Assembly (NCBI RefSeq): GCF_000714535.1
Contig: NZ_AUND01000038.1
Span: 1-64,000, forward strand
Reading direction: 5' to 3'
Source of the DNA: Thioclava pacifica DSM 10166
Lineage (GTDB): Bacteria > Pseudomonadota > Alphaproteobacteria > Rhodobacterales > Rhodobacteraceae
DNA length: 64,000 nt
Positions 34,997-43,867 of the stretch are shown here, one piece after another; position 1 is the stretch's first letter; each line of letters begins with the position of its first letter. The position numbers were made by a program, and so were the translations under genes. A model generated the notes under the pieces. The model saw only the letters and a list, made by a program, of their open reading frames with translations, ran no database searches and was not told where the DNA came from.

Positions 34997-35739
34997 TCGG
35001 CCCCATTTCGTCCCCGACGCCCGAGCTGCTGCCCGCGGGCGCGGATGGGGTGCTCGTGCGTTTCGCGCTTAGCCCCGACCCCGTTGCGATGGCGGCCGCG
35101 CAGGGCTTCGAGCGCGCCTTGGAAGAGGCTCCGCTCGCCGGGGTGATCGAGGTGGCGCCCGCGCTGGTCTCGCTCCTGCTGCGCTTTGATCCCGTACAGA
35201 TGCGGCGCGCTGATCTGATCGCGACGCTGCGCCCCATGGCGGAGCGTGCGGCGCGCGAGGCGGGCCACCTGCCGGACCCAATCCGCCGCTGGCAGATCCC
35301 GGCAGCTTTCGGCGGCGAGAACGGGCCAGAGCTTGCCCCCATTGCCCGCGCGCTTGGCCTGAACGAAACGACCGCGGTGGAGCAGATCTCCAAAGCCGAT
35401 CTGCGCGTGCTGGCGATCGGTTTCTTTCCTGGCCAACCCTATCTCGGCCTGCTTCCCGAGCGCTGGAACCTGCCGCGCCTGCCCGAGCTGGTGCCCTCGG
35501 TGCCCGCCGGGGCGGTGGTGGTCGCGGTGCGCCAGATCGTGCTTTTCGGGGCGGCCTCGGCAACAGGCTGGCGGCAGGTCGCGCGTGCGCATTTCCGTTG
35601 CTTCGATCCTGCACGGACCGAGCCGATGCCTTTGCGCGCGGGCGACGCGATCCGCTTCGTGCCGGTCAGTGCAGGGGAACTGGCGGCGCTCGATACGCCC
35701 GACGGCATGGGCGGCGCGCGGCTGGAGCATCTGGCATGA
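34927..35739 (+). CDS. pxpB: 5-oxoprolinase subunit PxpB (KipI-like)
   Basis: A 270-residue protein of the PxpB/KipI family, with the typical pieces GALxxPVRRWxIP-like (DPIRRWQIPAAFGGENGPELAPIA, ~118-141) and GFFPGQPYLGLLPE (~161-174). With PxpA and PxpC it hydrolyses 5-oxoproline to glutamate using ATP. The first ~23 residues are a repeat (MSDAP x4) encoded by the 15 bp tandem repeat. Initiation could occur at any of five ATGs and no strong ribosome site is visible, so 34927 is the outermost choice. The stop overlaps pxpC (ATGA). Confidence 0.88.
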   Translation: MSDAPMSDAPMSDAPMSDAPMSDVGPISSPTPELLPAGADGVLVRFALSPDPVAMAAAQGFERALEEAPLAGVIEVAPALVSLLLRFDPVQMRRADLIATLRPMAERAAREAGHLPDPIRRWQIPAAFGGENGPELAPIARALGLNETTAVEQISKADLRVLAIGFFPGQPYLGLLPERWNLPRLPELVPSVPAGAVVVAVRQIVLFGAASATGWRQVARAHFRCFDPARTEPMPLRAGDAIRFVPVSAGELAALDTPDGMGGARLEHLA

Positions 35740-36752
35740 GCGCGCTGCGGGTCTTGCGTGCCGAGGGGCTGATCTCGGTGCAGGATATGGGGCGAGAGGG
35801 TTATCTCGCTCAAGGGCTCTCGCGCGGTGGCGCGATGGATCGGCTGGCGCTTCTGGAGGCGGCGGCTTTGCTGGGGGCCGAGGCGCCGCTGGCTGGCCTC
35901 GAGATGGCCGGGGCAGGGGGACTTTTCGAGGTCACCCGACCGATGCGGATCGCGCTGACCGGCGCGCCGATGCAGGCCGATCTCGACGGGGCGGCACTGC
36001 GCTGGAACGCGGCCCACCCGGTTCTGCCCGGACAGAAGCTGCGCATCGGTGGCGCGCAGACGGGCAGTTACGGCTATCTCGTGCCCGGCGGTGGGCTTGC
36101 CACGCCCGACTGGCTGAGCAGCCGCGCGGCGCATCTGTCGATCGGGATCGGCGCGCGGGTGGAGACGGGTCTGACACTGCCCTGTGCTGACGAGCCCGCG
36201 CCCGATCAACCTGCGCTCGGCTTGCCCGCGAGCCAGCGTTTCGGGGGCGGCACGGTGCGGGTGATGGATGGTCCGCAAACCGCGCTGTTCAGCCCCGAAG
36301 TGATCGCAGATTTCTATGAGACCGTGTTTTCCCGCGCGCCGCGTGGCAATCGTCAAGGCGTGCAACTCGATGCGCAGAGGCGGTTCGCCGCGCGCGAGGC
36401 GGCGGGGCTCGCGTCGGATGTGATCGGGCCGGGGGATGTACAGATGACGGGCGAGGGGGTGCCCTATGTGCTGCTGGCCGAATGCCAGACCATCGGCGGC
36501 TATCCGAGGATCGGCACAGTGATCCCCGCCGATCTGCCGACCATCGCCCAAGCCCCGCCCGGAGCGCAGCTCCGTTTTATCCGCCTCTCGCCCGATCAGG
36601 CCGATGCGCTCTGGCGGCCCGAGGCCGAGCAGTTGCGTACCCTTCGGGCCACCTGCCATCCGCTGATCCGCGACCCGTCCGAAATGGGGGATCTGCTTTC
36701 CTACCAGCTCATCGGCGGTGTAACCTCGGGCGACGATCTGGAGAGAAGCTGA
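35736..36752 (+). CDS. pxpC: 5-oxoprolinase subunit PxpC (KipA-like biotin-dependent carboxylase fold)
   Basis: A 338-residue protein of the PxpC/KipA/AHS2 family. It begins VLRAEGLISVQDMGREGYLAQGLSRGGAMD, the family opening (QDxGRxGY). SYGYLVPGGGLATPDWLSSRA and the EGVPYVLLAECQTIGGYPRIGTV block near 230-252 are also typical. It forms the 5-oxoprolinase with PxpB, whose gene overlaps it by 4 bp, and PxpA, which follows with a TGATG overlap. The longer open frame starting upstream lies inside pxpB and is not used. Confidence 0.92.
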   Translation: MSALRVLRAEGLISVQDMGREGYLAQGLSRGGAMDRLALLEAAALLGAEAPLAGLEMAGAGGLFEVTRPMRIALTGAPMQADLDGAALRWNAAHPVLPGQKLRIGGAQTGSYGYLVPGGGLATPDWLSSRAAHLSIGIGARVETGLTLPCADEPAPDQPALGLPASQRFGGGTVRVMDGPQTALFSPEVIADFYETVFSRAPRGNRQGVQLDAQRRFAAREAAGLASDVIGPGDVQMTGEGVPYVLLAECQTIGGYPRIGTVIPADLPTIAQAPPGAQLRFIRLSPDQADALWRPEAEQLRTLRATCHPLIRDPSEMGDLLSYQLIGGVTSGDDLERS

Positions 36753-37507
36753 TGCGTATCGATCTTAATGCCGATATGGGCGAGGGGTTTGGCCCCTGGA
36801 GCATGGGCGATGATGCGGCGCTGCTCGACGTGATCAGCTCGGCCAATATCGCTTGCGCTTTTCATGCGGGCGATCCCGATCACATGGCGGCGGTGATGCG
36901 CGCGGCGGTGGCGCAGGATGTGGGCATCGGCGCGCATCCGGGTTTTGCCGACCTTCAAGGCTTCGGGCGGCGGCGGATGTCGCTTTCCAACGAGGAGCTT
37001 GGAAATCTTGTCGCCTACCAGCTGGGGGCCGCGCAGGCGATGGCCCGGCGCGCGGGTGGGCAGGTACGGCACCTCAAGCTGCACGGGGCGCTCTCGAACA
37101 TGGCGGCCGAGGATGTCTCGATCGCGCGCGCCTGTTACGAGGCTGCGCTTGCGGTCGATCCGGACCTCATTCTCGTGGTGATGCCTTTGACCGCAATGGA
37201 TGAGGCAGCGGAAGCGCTGGGAGCGAAGAGGGCGGGCGAGATCTTTGCCGATCGCGCCTATACCGAAACAGGTCTTCTGGCCCCGCGCGGCACGCCGGGC
37301 GCGATGATCCATGATGCAAGCGCGGCGGCCGAAAGGGTGGCGTCAATGCTGCGCGCGGGTGGGATCGTGACCGGCTCGGGCAAGGTGCTGCCCTGCCGGA
37401 TCGACACGGTCTGCGTGCATGGCGACAGCCCCGATGCGGTCGCGATGGCACGCGCGCTGCGGGGTCATCTTGCCGCAGAGGGCATCGGGATCGCGCGCTT
37501 TGCCTGA
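36752..37507 (+). CDS. pxpA: 5-oxoprolinase subunit PxpA (LamB/YcsF family)
   Basis: 251 residues, the full usual length. The N-terminus RIDLNADMGEGFGPWSMGDD is the YcsF/PxpA hallmark, with metal/substrate-type residues in SANIACAFHAGDP, IGAHPGFADLQGFGRR and VRHLKLHGALSN. It opens the 5-oxoproline ring in an ATP-dependent reaction with PxpBC, so glutathione- or peptide-derived 5-oxoproline returns to glutamate. The start at 36752 overlaps the pxpC stop. A convergent gene begins 4 bp after its stop. Confidence 0.95.
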   Translation: MRIDLNADMGEGFGPWSMGDDAALLDVISSANIACAFHAGDPDHMAAVMRAAVAQDVGIGAHPGFADLQGFGRRRMSLSNEELGNLVAYQLGAAQAMARRAGGQVRHLKLHGALSNMAAEDVSIARACYEAALAVDPDLILVVMPLTAMDEAAEALGAKRAGEIFADRAYTETGLLAPRGTPGAMIHDASAAAERVASMLRAGGIVTGSGKVLPCRIDTVCVHGDSPDAVAMARALRGHLAAEGIGIARFA

Positions 37508-37510
37508 GGC

Positions 37511-38437
37511 TCAGGCCTTCGAGGCGATGTAATTCGCGGTCATCAGATCGAGATGCGCACCGCCGCCATTCTTGAAGATCGTGATCTCCTCGGCGCTCTC
37601 GCGACCCTTCGCGGTGCCGCCGACCAGATCGTAGAGATCGCCCAGCACATCGCCTTCCGAGATCACGCCTGCGCGCATCGGGATCAGCAGCTCTCCGATA
37701 TGGCCGAGCGTCGTTGCACGGCTGTCGACGAAAAGGCGCCCCTTCGCGATCAGCGCATCATCGGCCTCGCGCATGTCGGCCTTGTAGGCTCCGATCAGGT
37801 CGATATGGGTGCCGGGCTTGATCCAGGCACCTTGCAGCACCGGCTCGCGTGCCATCGTTGCGCAGGAGATGATATCGGCCATGGCTGCCGCCTCTGCCAG
37901 ATCCGGCGCGGCAGCAAGGGGGATGGCGCTTTCGACATCCGCCACCAGCGCCTGCGCCTGTTCGGGCCGGCGCGTCCAAAGAGTGATCTGTTCAAGCCCC
38001 GGAAAGAGCGCGCCATAAGCCGCGATCAGCGAACGGGCGACCGTTCCGCCGCCCACGATCAGAAGGCGTTTGCTTTCGGGGCGCGCCAGAAGCCGCGCGC
38101 CAAGGCCACTATCGGCGGCGGTCTTGATCTCGGTGACCAGCGGGCTTTCGACGATGGCGCGCAGGCAGCCATGTTCGGGCTCGAAGACCAGCATCGCGCC
38201 TTGCACCGTGGGCAGGCCCGCCTGCGGATTGCCATCGAAAACGGTGAAACTTTTGACCCCGTAGCCCAGCCCCGGAACATAGGCCGAGCGGCTGAGAAGC
38301 GTCCCGGTCGCGGGGCCGAGGAACGTGTCTCCGATCTCGGCCTGCGGGCGTTTGTGGCCCTCGCGCAGGGCCTCCACAGCCTCCGTCCAGTCGAGCCGGT
38401 CGATCATCGCGTCATAGGTCAGGGTCGGGATGCTCAT
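37511..38437 (-). CDS. Ornithine cyclodeaminase / mu-crystallin family protein
   Basis: A 308-residue NAD(P)-dependent enzyme. The C-terminal Rossmann domain is marked by LLIVGGGTVARSLIAAY (~124-140). The N-terminal family segment has AMLVFEPEHGCLRAIVES (~82-99), and VDSRATTLGHIGELLIP and IFKNGGGAHLDLMTA lie near the C-terminus. Family members include ornithine cyclodeaminase and delta1-pyrroline-2-carboxylate reductase, which cannot be told apart here. It is 10 bp downstream of a DadA-like amino-acid dehydrogenase on the same strand, and an imine product of that enzyme could be its substrate. This is inference. Confidence 0.85.
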   Translation of the reverse strand: MSIPTLTYDAMIDRLDWTEAVEALREGHKRPQAEIGDTFLGPATGTLLSRSAYVPGLGYGVKSFTVFDGNPQAGLPTVQGAMLVFEPEHGCLRAIVESPLVTEIKTAADSGLGARLLARPESKRLLIVGGGTVARSLIAAYGALFPGLEQITLWTRRPEQAQALVADVESAIPLAAAPDLAEAAAMADIISCATMAREPVLQGAWIKPGTHIDLIGAYKADMREADDALIAKGRLFVDSRATTLGHIGELLIPMRAGVISEGDVLGDLYDLVGGTAKGRESAEEITIFKNGGGAHLDLMTANYIASKA

Positions 38438-38446
38438 CGTCTCTCC

Positions 38447-39697
38447 TTATAACGGGTCGAGCCAGCGGGCCTGGGCCGAGACATCTTGTACCTCAAGCGC
38501 CTCGCCCGAAATCGCCTGTGCCAGCAGCTCGCCGCAGCCCGCCGAGGCGGTCCAGCCAAGCGAGCCGTGGCCCGCATTGATCCAGAGGTTGGGATAGGCG
38601 CGTACACGGCCAAGATAGGGGGCGCTGGCGGGGGTGGTCGGGCGAAGCCCGGTCCAGAAGGTGACATCGTCGAGATCGACGACATCCGCGAAATGGCGCT
38701 CGGCATAGCGGCGCAGGATGTCGAGCCTCTTCTCGGGCATGTCGCGATTGCGGCGCGCGAATTCGGCAAGCGCCGTGATCCGCAGGATGCCGCTATAGAC
38801 GCCCACGGCAAGCCGCGCGGCCTCGTCGATGAAGGGCAGGCGCGGGGCGGCCTCGGCGTCCTTGATCCTCCAGCTGCCCGAATAGCCCTTCACCGGGTAG
38901 ATATTGGGCGCAAATCCCAAGGCGCGCGTGAGATCGGGAGTCTCGATCCCGGTCGCGAGGATGACGTGATCGGCTGCGATCACCTCGCCGGCCGCGCGGA
39001 TGCCGGTGACCGCGCCATCCTGCCGTTCGATCCCTTCGACCTCGGTGTCGTAGCGCAGCGAGACATGGTTGAGGCGCCCCAGATGCGCACCGAGCTCGTT
39101 GGTGAAGAGGTGGCAATCGCCCACGCTGTCCTCGGGCGCGTAGAAGCCACCCGCGAAATGATCGGTCATTCGGCTCAGGCTTGGATCTTTCGCAACAATC
39201 TCGGCCGCGCTGACCGGCTGGAGATGGGCGCTGGCATGGCTGTCGCGGAAGGTCTCGAATTCGGTGCGGTCGGTGTGCAGGTAAAAGCCACCCGCATGAC
39301 GCACGAGATCGGAGAGCCCAGCTTCCTCGGCGACCACGGGTAGGCGCGCGCGGCTGAAACGGCAGAGCCGTGCGAGACGGTCGCTATTGGCGCGATGTGC
39401 CTCGGCTGAGCAGTTGCGCAGGAACTCCATGCCCCAGCGGATCAGCGCCGGATCGGTCCAGCGACTGACCTTAACCCCGGGATCGCGCCCCGCGGCGGCG
39501 CGGATCATCGTGCCGAGTGCGCCGGGTCCGGCCCAGGCCTCGGCATGGCCGATCGAGATGATCCCCGCATTGCCCTTCGAACACAGGTTTGCCGGTGCCG
39601 GGCCGCGCTCGATCACCGTCACCTCGATCCCGCGCCGTGCAAGCGCAAAGGCGGTCTGGATGCCCACCACGCCAGCGCCCAGAACGACGACGCTCAT
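38447..39697 (-). CDS. D-amino-acid dehydrogenase-like FAD oxidoreductase (DadA family)
   Basis: A 416-residue flavoprotein with an N-terminal FAD-binding GxGxxG motif in VVVLGAGVVGIQTAFALARRG (~3-23) and a DAO-type C-terminus, TGLRPTTPASAPYLGRV...NLWINAGHGSLGWTASAGCGELLAQAISG, typical of DadA. DadA enzymes oxidise D-amino acids to keto acids at the membrane and pass electrons to quinone. It is probably co-transcribed with the downstream cyclodeaminase-family gene. The start at 39697 gives the FAD motif at the extreme N-terminus, as expected. Confidence 0.88.
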   Translation of the reverse strand: MSVVVLGAGVVGIQTAFALARRGIEVTVIERGPAPANLCSKGNAGIISIGHAEAWAGPGALGTMIRAAAGRDPGVKVSRWTDPALIRWGMEFLRNCSAEAHRANSDRLARLCRFSRARLPVVAEEAGLSDLVRHAGGFYLHTDRTEFETFRDSHASAHLQPVSAAEIVAKDPSLSRMTDHFAGGFYAPEDSVGDCHLFTNELGAHLGRLNHVSLRYDTEVEGIERQDGAVTGIRAAGEVIAADHVILATGIETPDLTRALGFAPNIYPVKGYSGSWRIKDAEAAPRLPFIDEAARLAVGVYSGILRITALAEFARRNRDMPEKRLDILRRYAERHFADVVDLDDVTFWTGLRPTTPASAPYLGRVRAYPNLWINAGHGSLGWTASAGCGELLAQAISGEALEVQDVSAQARWLDPL

Positions 39698-40002
39698 GCG
39701 CGCCCTCCCGTGGCGGGATTTGCGCGAGCAGAATTGGTCGGAAAACCGGGCATTTGCGGCCCCTTCTTGAGAGTCGCGGTGAGGCTATCGGTGCCCCAGG
39801 GGGCCGTCAAGCGAGCCCGGCCAGCGCAGAAAAATGCGTCGGGTGCCAAGAAATACAACCACAGGTGGCGTTTTCGCCACGACGCGCTGATGTGTGGACG
39901 GTTTGAGAAGCCTTAGCCTTGGACTTGGCTGCCCGGCACGTCTGGGGACACGGGGCCATTTCCGCCGGGGAGCCCGGCTTAGTAAAGCAAATGGAGTGAA
40001 AG
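39698..40002. other. Divergent intergenic region dadA-like/flp
   Basis: 305 bp feeding the minus-strand dehydrogenase and the plus-strand pilin gene. It contains the hairpin GTGGCG-TTTT-CGCCAC at 39865-39880. The ribosome site GGAG lies before the pilin ATG. No clear promoter is seen. Confidence 0.45.
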
Positions 40003-40203
40003 ATGAAACTGTTCAAACTCAAGACCCTTCGCGATCTCAAGGATGATGAAGAAGGCGTCACCGTCGTCGAATACGGTATCGCGCTGGCGATCGCTGTCGG
40101 CATCGGCTCGGCGATCTATGGTGTGGTCAGCACCGGTGTGTTCACCCAGCTTTCGGGCGCTGCGACCATTCTCGGCCAAACTCCTGGCCAGTACGGCGAC
40201 TGA
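40003..40203 (+). CDS. flp: Flp/Fap-type pilin subunit
   Basis: A 66-residue type IVb pilin precursor with a short basic leader and the Flp cleavage/processing motif EEGVTVVEYGIALAIAV (~17-33). The peptidase should cut after the Gly, and the E-Y pair at +5/+6 is the Flp hallmark. The hydrophobic helix that follows packs the pilus core. It is the first gene of the Tad locus and is followed by a hairpin, consistent with much higher expression than the assembly genes. The peptidase is encoded at 49313. Confidence 0.95.
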   Translation: MKLFKLKTLRDLKDDEEGVTVVEYGIALAIAVGIGSAIYGVVSTGVFTQLSGAATILGQTPGQYGD

Positions 40204-40260
40204 GTTTCCGGCGGCAGCGGTTCGAGCAGTCTCGGACCCGCTGCGCCTTCAGGTGCACTC

Positions 40261-40295
40261 GCTTAGGGCAGTTCGGTGTTCGATTTGCCCTAAGC
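40261..40295 (+). terminator. Attenuator hairpin between flp and cpaB
   Basis: GCTTAGGGCA (40261-40270) pairs perfectly with TGCCCTAAGC (40286-40295) around a 15 nt loop, 58 bp after the pilin stop. No U-run follows. It probably stabilises the pilin mRNA or lowers read-through into the assembly genes. Confidence 0.65.
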
Positions 40296-40323
40296 CATTC
40301 AAACCTCAGAAATGGAGAGCGCC

Positions 40324-41127
40324 ATGCGTATCGCATCCCTGCTGACCTTCACCGCCGGTCTTGTCGTTGCGGGCGGCTCGGCCTACCTGGCGCAGAATTT
40401 CTTTGAAGCGAAGCTTCAGCGTGAGGCCGCTGCCGAAAAATCCGGTCTGGTTGAAGTTCTCGCGGCCGCACAGAGCATTCCGTTCGGTCAGACCATCGAA
40501 TCCCAAAAGTTGACCACCATCGCTTGGCCCAAAGAGGCTTTGCCGCCTGGGGTCTTCACGGACTCTGCGGCTCTTCTTCCGGCTAAGGGTGAACAACCGC
40601 GCCGCGCGAAGGCCGAGATTGCACAAGGCGAGCTGATCCTTGCCTCCAAAGTCTCCGGCTATGGCGAGAAGGTCACCATCGTCCAGACCCTCGGTCCGAA
40701 CAGCCGCGCCATGGCGATCAGCGTCAACGCATCAAGCGGCGTCGGCGGTTTCGTCACGCCCGGCGACAAGGTCGATGTGATGATGACGCGCGGCAAGAAC
40801 GATACGCTCAAGACCGTCACGATCCTTCAGGATGTGCGGGTGATCGGCGTCGACCAGACCTCGGATGAAAAGGTGAAGACGCCGGGTGTCGCGCGCACCG
40901 TGACGGTCGAAGTGACGCCCGAACAGGGCCAGCGCCTCGCTCTGGCGCAAAAAGCCGGGACGCTCAGCCTGACGCTGCGCACGCTCGATGATGCGGAAAA
41001 CGCTCCGCTGCCCTCGATCGGCCTTGCGGATATCCTGAGCGAGCGTCCGTCCAAGCTCGAACCGACCCAGGTGCGCACGGTGAAAATCCGCCGCGGCACC
41101 GAAGTCACCGAGACCGCGATCAAGTGA
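40324..41127 (+). CDS. cpaB: Flp pilus assembly protein CpaB/RcpC
   Basis: About 267 residues. An N-terminal membrane anchor or signal segment (MRIASLLTFTAGLVVAGGSAYLA) precedes an SAF-like beta-clip domain (VLAAAQSIPFGQTIESQKLTTIAWP, ~45-69) and the RcpC/CpaB core AISVNASSGVGGFVTPGDKVDVMMTRG (~126-152). It lies in the periplasm and is thought to act with the secretin in pilus extrusion. The start at 40324 follows GGAGAG. An ATG 12 bp earlier lacks a ribosome site. Confidence 0.92.
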   Translation: MRIASLLTFTAGLVVAGGSAYLAQNFFEAKLQREAAAEKSGLVEVLAAAQSIPFGQTIESQKLTTIAWPKEALPPGVFTDSAALLPAKGEQPRRAKAEIAQGELILASKVSGYGEKVTIVQTLGPNSRAMAISVNASSGVGGFVTPGDKVDVMMTRGKNDTLKTVTILQDVRVIGVDQTSDEKVKTPGVARTVTVEVTPEQGQRLALAQKAGTLSLTLRTLDDAENAPLPSIGLADILSERPSKLEPTQVRTVKIRRGTEVTETAIK

Positions 41128-41139
41128 GGCGCGGGGAAG

Positions 41140-42684
41140 ATGGCACGCATCCAAGACAGCATCCGGCGCTTCGCCCGAGATGAAGACGGGACGATCCTCG
41201 TCTTCTTCGGCATAAGCCTCGTTATCCTGTTCGGGCTGGTAGCCCTCTCTTTCGATCTCGGTCGCCTCGGGAGCACGCGCTCCGAACTGCAATCCTATGC
41301 CGATTCCTTGGCGCTGGCCGCCGCAGGCGAGCTCGACGGCAATTCAGACGCGATCTCGCGCGCCAATTCCGCCGCTGCGCTCGTGTCCGACTCGCAGAGC
41401 TTCGGCGCGGGCGGACGGACGCTGAGCTATGCCGAAATCGATCCCGACAGCACAGACGGCGCCGATGTGGTGAGCGATGTGACGCTTACGTATCTCTCGA
41501 GCCTGCCGACGGGGACCGAGACCATCGCGGATGTCAGCACAACCGATCCAGCGAAAGCGGCTTTCGTCCATGCTGCCGTGGCGCGCCACGATGTCAGCGC
41601 CACTTTTGCCGCTGTTTTCACCTCGCTGGGTGGGTTCGATGCGTTTGACGGCAGGGCTGAAGCCGCTGCTATTGCAGGTCTCGAAATCCAGGCCTGCGAT
41701 GTGACCCCCCTGATGTTCTGCGTGCCCCCTGGGTTCAAGGCTTCGGCCAATATCGGCACGATGGTGCGTCTGCGCGCGGGTGGCAGCGGTGCGGCCTGGG
41801 GGCCGGGCGATTTCGGTTTTCTCGACCCCGACAAGATCAAGGTCGATGACGAAGGACCTTGCGCGAAGCTCAGCGGCGCACAGCTCGATGCCTGCCTTCT
41901 CGGTGCGCAACAAAGTATCACGCAATGCTTCAATCAGCGTGGCGTTGATACCGAGCCGGGGCAAAAGGAAGGGCTCAACGCTTCGATCTTCAACGTTCGC
42001 TTCGATATGTATCAGGCGATCATGAACGGGCTGAGCGGTGACGAGGACTATGCGCCCGCGCCCAACGTGATCAAGGGGATCATCAAGAAGGACCCGGGCC
42101 AGAGCTCCAATGACAACGAGAACCAGGGTCAGGGCAAAGCCGATTGCATTGGTGAGGCCGAGCAGGCTTCGCCCGACACGGTTGGTCTGCCGCGCGATGA
42201 CTGCTTCATGGATTCAAGCTGCGATCGCTTTGGCGATGGCGACTGGAGCGTGGGGCGCGAAACCTATGTCGCAACGAATTATGGCGTAGATGTTGACGAT
42301 CCTCATCCGGACGCGGTCACGCGTTACGATTATTACCTTGCCGAGATCGAGGCGGCTGCTGGGGGCGATATCCTGACCGGCCGCGCCGAGACGGGTCTTC
42401 CCACCTGCGCGCCTGCCGCGTCGAGCAATGCCGACCGCCGTGTGCTGATCGTCGCGGGGATCGATTGCTCGGCCGAGACCGGCACCGAAATCAAGGGCAA
42501 GACGTCAGACGTGCCGGTGAAGGAATTCGTAAAGGTCTTCCTCACCGAACCGGTGGGCGAAGACGGCTCGACCCCGCCGGTCATGGATATCTGGGGTGAG
42601 ATCATCGGCTCGGCCAGCAATGGCGGTTCGGAAGAAACAGGGACTGGGGGTATCGTGCGCGATGTCGTCCAGCTCTACCGGTGA
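41140..42684 (+). CDS. Tad pilus protein TadG-like
   Basis: 514 residues. The N-terminus RRFARDEDGTILVFFGISLVILFGLVALSFDLGRLGSTRSELQSYADSLALAAAG (~9-63) is the TadE/TadG pseudopilin-like helix followed by the TadG first-domain pattern. The rest is a large secreted-side domain with many Asp/Gly and Cys pairs (ACDVTPLMFCVP, DDCFMDSSCDRFGDGDW), possibly disulfide-bonded and calcium-binding. No von Willebrand MIDAS motif was recognised. It is anchored in the inner membrane in the pilus machine. It precedes two TadE-like genes with an overlap of 4 bp. Confidence 0.82.
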   Translation: MARIQDSIRRFARDEDGTILVFFGISLVILFGLVALSFDLGRLGSTRSELQSYADSLALAAAGELDGNSDAISRANSAAALVSDSQSFGAGGRTLSYAEIDPDSTDGADVVSDVTLTYLSSLPTGTETIADVSTTDPAKAAFVHAAVARHDVSATFAAVFTSLGGFDAFDGRAEAAAIAGLEIQACDVTPLMFCVPPGFKASANIGTMVRLRAGGSGAAWGPGDFGFLDPDKIKVDDEGPCAKLSGAQLDACLLGAQQSITQCFNQRGVDTEPGQKEGLNASIFNVRFDMYQAIMNGLSGDEDYAPAPNVIKGIIKKDPGQSSNDNENQGQGKADCIGEAEQASPDTVGLPRDDCFMDSSCDRFGDGDWSVGRETYVATNYGVDVDDPHPDAVTRYDYYLAEIEAAAGGDILTGRAETGLPTCAPAASSNADRRVLIVAGIDCSAETGTEIKGKTSDVPVKEFVKVFLTEPVGEDGSTPPVMDIWGEIIGSASNGGSEETGTGGIVRDVVQLYR

Positions 42685-43199
42685 GCGCGATGTGGGGGAT
42701 GATCGCATATCCGCTCCGCAGCCTGCGCCGCCTCTGGCGCGATGAGGACGGTGCGCAGCTCGTGGAATTCGCGCTGGTTCTGCCGATCCTGCTGTTGATC
42801 TTCGCGACGATCGTCGAAGGCGGCCGGATGTTTCTTTCCTATCAGACGGTGATCGGGGGCGTGCGGGACGCGAGCCGGTATCTCGCCCGCGTCACTCCGC
42901 GCGATATCTGCGATGACGAGGATACGTTCGACGGGCGCGACGATGATCTCACGGAGATCGTCGAAAACGCCCTGACGGGTGAGAGCCTGCTGCCGAGTGG
43001 CATCACGATCACCGGCGTCACCCCGAGCCTCACCTGCACCACCGGCGATTTTCGCTTCGGCACCGCGCCTGTCGTGAGCGTCAGTGCTGCGCTGAGCATT
43101 ACCTTTCCGTTTGGCGGGCTCTTCTCCTTGGCGACGGGCCAGACGCCTGGCACGGTCTCGACGAACGTCGCCGATGAACACCGGGCGTATGGCACATGA
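42681..43199 (+). CDS. TadE-like minor pseudopilin 1
   Basis: 172 residues. A basic stretch is followed by RDEDGAQLVEFALVLPILLLIFATIVEGGRMF (~20-51), the TadE-like prepilin motif with E at the fifth position after the Gly and a hydrophobic helix. The likely start is GTG at 42681 overlapping the previous stop, and ATG at 42690 is an alternative. TadE/TadF proteins are processed by the same peptidase as Flp and sit in the assembly complex. It overlaps the next TadE-like gene by 4 bp. Confidence 0.88.
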   Translation: MSAMWGMIAYPLRSLRRLWRDEDGAQLVEFALVLPILLLIFATIVEGGRMFLSYQTVIGGVRDASRYLARVTPRDICDDEDTFDGRDDDLTEIVENALTGESLLPSGITITGVTPSLTCTTGDFRFGTAPVVSVSAALSITFPFGGLFSLATGQTPGTVSTNVADEHRAYGT

Positions 43200-43846
43200 G
43201 CGCGCCTCTCGCATATCGCGCCCGCAAGGCGCTGCGCGGCTTTGCCCGCGATGAGAGCGGGGCGACGCTGGTCGAGTTCGCGCTGGTGATCGGGCTCTAC
43301 CTGATGATCTTCTTCGCGCTGATCGATTTCGGGCGCATGGCCTTTCACTATGTGAACGCGCAACGCGCGCTTCAGGTCGCGGCGCGGCTCGCGGCGGTGC
43401 GCTCGCCCGCGTGCGATGACGTTCCTCTGATCCACGAACGCGGGGTTACCCCACAAGGGGAGATCGAGCCGAATTTCGGCACGAACTGCAACGTCTCCGA
43501 CACGACCTGCGCCGATCCCGGAACGATCACCTGCGCAGGCGATGCCAATAACGATACGGCGGATGAGATCTGGACCATCGTCCAGCGCGCGCTGCCCAGT
43601 GACGCCGAGATCGGGGACCTGTCCTTTTCTTATTCCTATGATCCCGACCTCGGCTTTCTCGGTGGGCCTTACGTGCCGATCGTGACCGTCAAACTGCAAA
43701 ATCTCGACTTTCAGTTCGTAACGCCGATCGGGGCCTTCGCCTCGCTTTGGACGAGCGAGGAAGTCACACAAATATCGCGCGTGACCTTCCCGAGCCTGAG
43801 CACCTCGATGCCGGGGGAAGCTCTGGGACGGGATGGGACGAGCTGA
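43196..43846 (+). CDS. TadE-like minor pseudopilin 2
   Basis: 216 residues with the same prepilin-type motif, RDESGATLVEFALVIGLYLMIFFALIDFGRMAF (~17-49), followed by a larger periplasmic domain containing several Cys residues (DTTCADPGTITCAGD). It would take the place of TadF. ATGA overlap with the preceding TadE-like gene indicates translational coupling. The next gene follows after 21 bp. Confidence 0.88.
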   Translation: MSAPLAYRARKALRGFARDESGATLVEFALVIGLYLMIFFALIDFGRMAFHYVNAQRALQVAARLAAVRSPACDDVPLIHERGVTPQGEIEPNFGTNCNVSDTTCADPGTITCAGDANNDTADEIWTIVQRALPSDAEIGDLSFSYSYDPDLGFLGGPYVPIVTVKLQNLDFQFVTPIGAFASLWTSEEVTQISRVTFPSLSTSMPGEALGRDGTS

Positions 43847-43867
43847 GAGATGAAGGGGAGAGATGAC

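Noticed and set aside
33376-35730. 784-codon minus-strand frame across murD and pxpB
   Set aside because: Covers recognised plus-strand enzymes. Its His/Gly repeats derive from the pxpB tandem repeat read in reverse.
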